Assembly: GCF_024055575.1 (NCBI RefSeq)
Contig: NZ_JAMXOE010000003.1
Coordinates: 243,971-307,970 of the forward strand
Direction of reading: 5' to 3'
Source of the DNA: Mucilaginibacter flavidus
GTDB taxonomy: Bacteria; Bacteroidota; Bacteroidia; Sphingobacteriales; Sphingobacteriaceae
Length of the DNA stretch: 64,000 nucleotides
The position numbers and the translations under genes were made by a program. Positions 59,873 to 64,000 of the stretch are shown here, one piece after another. Numbering within the stretch: position 1 is the first letter of the stretch; each line of letters begins with the position of its first letter. The notes beneath the pieces were generated by a model that saw only the letters and a list, made by a program, of their open reading frames with translations, did not search any database and was not told the DNA's origin.

Positions 59873-62800
59873 ATGAAAAAAAAATTACCCCACAACAAAA
59901 CGTTGTTTTGTATTAGCCGGATTGCAGCGATTGCTTTTTTGCTTTTAAGTACATTTTTCGCAACAGCCCAAACCCATAAAAATGTAAAATGGTCGGATCT
60001 GTCAAAAAACCGAAACGCAACATTTTATGATGTGAAACATGATTTTGAGAGCAAGTGGAAGGGTAAGTTAAAAGAAATGGCGCGTGAAAAGCGCAAACTA
60101 GTCGGCCAGCCTAAGAAGGAAGAAAAAGAAGCCCTTGGCTACGATATCTACAAAAGATGGGAAAACTTCATGGCCCCGAGGGTATATCCAAGCGGCGATT
60201 TGACGTTACCTTCAACAAACTATCAAAATTTTACAACCTGGGAAAAAAACATTTTAACAAATCCGGCAACTACCGCACCTGCAACTACCGTAAGCAGCGG
60301 TAACTGGATATCATTGGGGCCTACAAGTACCTACTCGGGAGCTATATCAGGTGTCGGGAGAGTAAACTTTGTAAGATTTCTACCGGGAAATTCAAACACG
60401 ATGTTTATAGGTTCGCCCGATGGCGGACTATGGAAATCGACAGATGCTGGCACCACCTGGACAACGAACACCGATTTTTTAACTATAATCGGATGCTCGG
60501 ACCTGGTTATTGATCCCACCAATACCAATTATATGTACCTGGCTACCGGCGACCTGGAAGGAGACCGAAGTTCTATTGGCGTTTTGAAATCAACTGATGG
60601 CGGTACTACATGGAATGCAACAGCGCTCGCCTTTTTGCCGTCTGGCAGAGTTACAATTTCCAAGCTCCTGATGGATCCTGCAAATCCGCTTATCCAGCTT
60701 GTTTCTACCAGTACCGGGGTGTACAGAACTACCGATGGCTGGGCAACGGTTACACAAACCGAAATCGGTGACGCTTTTAAAGACATGAAATTTAAACCGG
60801 GCGATCCAAATACGGTTTATGTTTCAGGTACTATTTTCTCGAAATCCACCGATAACGGAGTTACATGGACACAGATAACCTCGGGATTGCCATTATCAAC
60901 TAACATATCACGTATCTCGTTAGCGGTTACGCCGGGTAACACGGGCTATGTTTATGCTTTAATCGGCAAGGCTTCTGATCAGTCGCTTCTTGGCGTGTAT
61001 CGTTCAACCAACAGCGGCGCCTCTTTTTCACTCCGTTCTTCAAGCCCTAATATTTTAGGTAACGAAGCTGATGGATCAGATCTTACTTACGGCCAGGCAT
61101 TTTATGATCTGGCAATCGTCGTGTCGCCCACTAACGCCGAACTGGTAACTATTGGCGGTGTTAATCATTGGCAATCTGCGAATGGCGGAATCGCCTGGAC
61201 AAATAAAACTAATGATGGACCTGGTGTATGGGGCCTCATGCATTCCGATGTACACGACCTTCAATATTTGCCCGGCAGTGGTACCACTATATTTTCCTGC
61301 AATGACGGTGGAATATATAAATCCACTGATAATGCAACCACATGGACTGACATAAACCATAACCTATCTATTGCACAGGTAGAAGCAATTGGGCTTTCGG
61401 CTAATGTTGCCACTACCATGGTTGACGGCGAGCAGGATAACAGTACTAACCTGAAAACCGGTTCGACATGGAAACAAATTTTAGGCGGCGACGGAGGGCA
61501 ATGCTTTATAGACTATACCAACAACAACACGATATATGCGCAGTATATACAGGGTGATTTTGAGCGTTCGGACGACGGCGGCGTTACATTTAACCCCATT
61601 CAAACAGGGCTGCCGCGAACCGGGGGTGGAGGCGCATTTGATTTCTACAGCACCTGGCATGAGGATCCGGTTACCGCCGCCAAACTGTATGTGGCAGGTA
61701 CACCAACATTATACGGATCTGCTAACAAAGGAGACAGCTGGACAGCCCTGGGAACCCCTCCGGGTACGGGGTCCATTACTGAATTCGTCATTGCGCCAAG
61801 CAATCCCGCAATAATTTATGCCGTAAAGCAGGATGCTGTTTCGAAATCAACCAATTCGGGTGTTTCTTTCACAAATATAACCGGGACATTACCAACTACT
61901 GCGGCGTTTTCGAATGTTACCGTTTCAAATACCAACCCCGATATAGTTTGGGTAACCTATTCGGGATATAGCGCGGCAAATAAAGTATATAAATCCATTA
62001 ACGGAGGGGGTGCCTGGACAAATATATCAACTGGCCTGCCTAATTTACCGATGAACACCATTATCCATGATAACGGCAGCTCAAATGATGCCTTGTATCT
62101 TGGCGCGGATGTTGGCGTATATTATTTTGACAATACTTTATCCTCCTGGAAACCGTTTATGACCAGTTTGCCAAAAAACGCGGTTAGGGATTTAAAAATA
62201 TATTATCCAACAGGTAAAATCAGGGCGGCTACTTTTGGAAGAGGTGTTTGGGAAAGCGATTTATACGGAGTGTCGGCCTTGTCAAACGATGCTACCCTCG
62301 CTAAACTAACTATTAGCAGCGGCACCCTAACGCCGGTTTTTGCAATGGCTACAACCAGCTATACTGCCTCTGTAAGTAATGCGACAACTTCTATAACAGT
62401 TACCCCAACAACCAATTATGCAACCGCTACGGTAAAAGTGAATGGCATCACGGTAACATCGGGGTCCGCCTCATCAGCAATTGCTTTGGCGGTTGGCCCA
62501 AACACAATCAACATAGTTGTAACCGCTCAGGACGGAACAACAACAAAAACGTATACACTGGTAGTTGGCCGTTCATCGGCATTGCCGATTTTCAGCTATA
62601 CCAATCCGCAAAGCTACACCACAGTTATTGCAATCCCTCCCCTTAGTCCGGCCAGTACAGGCGGTGCTGTAGCTCCGTTTGGCTACAATTCAATCACAGT
62701 TACAATAGGCTCCGGCTTCAACCAGCCATATGGCGTTGCCGTGGATGCCGCTGGCAATATTTATGTTGCCGACTATGTTAACGATGCGGTAAAGAAGATT

Positions 62801-64000
62801 CCTGTTGGCGGCGGGGCACCGGTGGTCATTGGTTCCGGGTTTAAAACTCCGGCCAGCGTAGCTGTTGATGCCGCTGGAAATGTATTTGTTGCCGATGCAG
62901 GCAACAATGCCATAAAAAAAATTCCCGTTGGCGGGGGCGCTGTGGTTAGCCTTGGTTCGGGCTTTAACCAGCCAAACGGTGTGGCGGTAGATGCTGCAGG
63001 CAATGTGTATGTAGGTGATTATGGCAATAACCTGGTAAAGAAGATTCCTGTTGGCGGAGGCGCTCCGGTTGCCTTAGGTTCCGGGTTTAGTTATCCGGCT
63101 GGCGTTGCCGTGGATGCCACCGGAAATGTATTTGTTGCCGATGGTGGAAATGGCGCAGTTAAGAAGATACCTGCTGGTGGCGGCGCCCCGGTAACCCTCT
63201 ATTCCGGCACAGGCTTTCCCACCGGGGTTGCCGTTGATGCATCGGGAAATGTCTATGTTGCCGACCAAAACAACAATGCTGTAATACTGATCATGGCAGC
63301 CGGGGGAAATCCCGTTGTTATTGGATCGGGTTTCTCATACCCCGTTGGCGTAGTGGTTGATGGAGCAGGCAAGGTATATGTGGGTGATTCGGGCAACAAC
63401 GCTGTTAAAGTAATTAAACCCGTTGGCGGTTATTGTATAACTCCTTTCCTGCCCGTAGGCTTAAAATTTTCTAATAGTACGGGTGTTTTAAGCGGAACGC
63501 CAACCTCTGTGAGCCCTGCTGTAAATTATACCATTACAGCTTACAATGCGGTTGGAAGCGGGCAGGCAACATTGAATATCAATGTAGCTGGTAACGTGAA
63601 TCTTGCCGGCCTTACCATCAGCAGCGGTACATTAACGCCTGCTTTTGGATCAGGAACAATCAATTATACGGCATCAGTTGCCAATACCATCACGAGCATT
63701 ATAGCAACCCCAACTACAAGCGACCCGAAAGCGACAGTAACTGTAAATAATATAGCTGTGGCGTCGGGCAAGGCATCGGGGAGTATTGCTTTAGTTGTAG
63801 GCCAAAATACCATCACTACCAAAGTGACCGCCCAGGATGGCGTCACCACTAAAACTTACACGGTAACGGTAACCCGGTCGGCATCAAACAATGCGTTATT
63901 AACCCAGCTAAAGGTAATCCCCGTTACAACGCTGACGATAGTAAGTGGACCCGACTATGTGGATTATACAGCAACGGTACCAAATACCATATCGAGTGTT
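59873..64000 (+). CDS. Giant secreted multidomain protein (BNR/Vps10-like, cadherin-like, NHL), partial at 3' end
   Basis: ATG at 59873 opens a frame with no stop to the window edge (1376 codons). A signal peptide (IAAIAFLLLSTFFATAQ) is followed by a BNR/Vps10-type sialidase-like region (about 60280-62270; SPDGGLWKSTDAGTTW, VLKSTDGGTTW). Next are a cadherin-like beta-sandwich (about 62280-62580; LAKLTISSGTLTP), six NHL repeats (about 62720-63430) and an Ig-like GVLSGTPTSVSPA stretch. A second cadherin-like domain starts at about 63600 and a third at about 63885. It is probably an outer-membrane or secreted adhesin, perhaps a type IX secretion cargo; the C-terminal sorting signal would lie outside the window. 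Confidence 0.88.
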   Translation, partial: MKKKLPHNKTLFCISRIAAIAFLLLSTFFATAQTHKNVKWSDLSKNRNATFYDVKHDFESKWKGKLKEMAREKRKLVGQPKKEEKEALGYDIYKRWENFMAPRVYPSGDLTLPSTNYQNFTTWEKNILTNPATTAPATTVSSGNWISLGPTSTYSGAISGVGRVNFVRFLPGNSNTMFIGSPDGGLWKSTDAGTTWTTNTDFLTIIGCSDLVIDPTNTNYMYLATGDLEGDRSSIGVLKSTDGGTTWNATALAFLPSGRVTISKLLMDPANPLIQLVSTSTGVYRTTDGWATVTQTEIGDAFKDMKFKPGDPNTVYVSGTIFSKSTDNGVTWTQITSGLPLSTNISRISLAVTPGNTGYVYALIGKASDQSLLGVYRSTNSGASFSLRSSSPNILGNEADGSDLTYGQAFYDLAIVVSPTNAELVTIGGVNHWQSANGGIAWTNKTNDGPGVWGLMHSDVHDLQYLPGSGTTIFSCNDGGIYKSTDNATTWTDINHNLSIAQVEAIGLSANVATTMVDGEQDNSTNLKTGSTWKQILGGDGGQCFIDYTNNNTIYAQYIQGDFERSDDGGVTFNPIQTGLPRTGGGGAFDFYSTWHEDPVTAAKLYVAGTPTLYGSANKGDSWTALGTPPGTGSITEFVIAPSNPAIIYAVKQDAVSKSTNSGVSFTNITGTLPTTAAFSNVTVSNTNPDIVWVTYSGYSAANKVYKSINGGGAWTNISTGLPNLPMNTIIHDNGSSNDALYLGADVGVYYFDNTLSSWKPFMTSLPKNAVRDLKIYYPTGKIRAATFGRGVWESDLYGVSALSNDATLAKLTISSGTLTPVFAMATTSYTASVSNATTSITVTPTTNYATATVKVNGITVTSGSASSAIALAVGPNTINIVVTAQDGTTTKTYTLVVGRSSALPIFSYTNPQSYTTVIAIPPLSPASTGGAVAPFGYNSITVTIGSGFNQPYGVAVDAAGNIYVADYVNDAVKKIPVGGGAPVVIGSGFKTPASVAVDAAGNVFVADAGNNAIKKIPVGGGAVVSLGSGFNQPNGVAVDAAGNVYVGDYGNNLVKKIPVGGGAPVALGSGFSYPAGVAVDATGNVFVADGGNGAVKKIPAGGGAPVTLYSGTGFPTGVAVDASGNVYVADQNNNAVILIMAAGGNPVVIGSGFSYPVGVVVDGAGKVYVGDSGNNAVKVIKPVGGYCITPFLPVGLKFSNSTGVLSGTPTSVSPAVNYTITAYNAVGSGQATLNINVAGNVNLAGLTISSGTLTPAFGSGTINYTASVANTITSIIATPTTSDPKATVTVNNIAVASGKASGSIALVVGQNTITTKVTAQDGVTTKTYTVTVTRSASNNALLTQLKVIPVTTLTIVSGPDYVDYTATVPNTISSV
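62722..63430 (+). repeat. Six NHL repeats with exact 123-bp period
   Basis: The conserved VAVDAAGNxYVAD core recurs at 62741, 62864, 62987, 63110, 63233 and 63356, a constant 123-bp (41-residue) step. Each unit continues NNAVKKIPVGGGAP or close. The fixed period with no indels suggests recent duplication or strong selection on repeat length. Confidence 0.85.

Noticed and set aside
62722..63430. CRISPR-like regular repeats
   Set aside because: The 123-bp periodicity is a translated NHL repeat in an open frame, without short direct repeats and unique spacers.
56860..64000. A third copy of the 17-bp att sequence marking the end of a second island
   Set aside because: I saw no further AATCCCTAGCTCTCCGC-like sequence, so the outer limit of the older remnant cannot be set.

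Overview
The window looks like a chromosome segment of a Bacteroidota bacterium, most likely of the family Sphingobacteriaceae (Mucilaginibacter/Pedobacter type). Reasons: a textbook Bacteroidota promoter (TTTG-N19-TAnnTTTG) in front of a tRNA, few Shine-Dalgarno sites, an imuA-imuB-dnaE2 cassette, a GH78 rhamnosidase, an MG2-type surface protein, a tyrosine integrase of the IntDOT-like kind, and several families of short fold-back intergenic repeats. The genus is inference.

Region 1 (1-25905, all on the minus strand). A 25-kb co-directional block combines a hybrid NRPS/PKS system with a Wzx/Wzy-type exopolysaccharide (EPS) locus. In transcription order it encodes: a 2187-aa A-PCP-KS-AT-ACP-aminotransferase megasynthase; a 1342-aa C-A-PCP-TE NRPS; a Sfp-type phosphopantetheinyl transferase; a CheY-like regulator; a priming sugar transferase with a degenerate receiver-like N-terminus; a half-size outer-membrane efflux protein; a Wzc-like copolymerase/kinase; an unlisted 46-aa membrane peptide; a Wzy-like polymerase; a hexapeptide acyltransferase; a Wzx-like flippase; a GT4 and a membrane GT2 glycosyltransferase; a second, condensation-less A-PCP-TE protein; and a GT2 cut by the window edge. 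The two A-PCP-TE blocks are close paralogues and both read as glycine-like.

Region 2 (26301-33405). After a TPR protein comes a tightly overlapping minus-strand operon resembling a dedicated fatty-acid synthase: FabG-like reductase, hotdog protein, ACP with an unusual carrier motif, ketosynthase, FabI-like reductase, AcpS-like transferase, alpha/beta hydrolase and PlsC-like acyltransferase.

Region 3 (33606-46654). Mixed genes: class II cyclic-nucleotide phosphodiesterase, DUF488, flavin reductase with DoxX, GNAT, ECF sigma factor, histone H1-like protein, GH78 rhamnosidase with a 2OG-Fe dioxygenase, MG2 protein, polysaccharide deacetylase, AlkB-like dioxygenase and a small unknown.

Region 4 (46766-52228). 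The imuA-imuB-dnaE2 mutagenesis cassette, with a palindrome at its promoter and no lexA beside it.

Region 5 (52289-58009). A tRNA-Ser(UGA) gene carries a 4.2-kb integrative element bounded by a perfect 17-bp direct repeat (52658-52674 and 56843-56859). It holds an integrase, a PPP-type phosphatase, a small membrane protein and structured noncoding DNA, including a three-way-junction fold-back. Beyond the right att site lie older remnants: a frameshifted DUF2779 pseudogene, a second copy of a ~190-bp repeat, and candidate integrase arm sites.

Region 6 (58009-64000). A stand-alone CheB-type methylesterase domain, a secreted Cys-rich protein, and a very large secreted multidomain protein (BNR/Vps10-like region, cadherin-like domains, six exact-period NHL repeats) that runs off the window.
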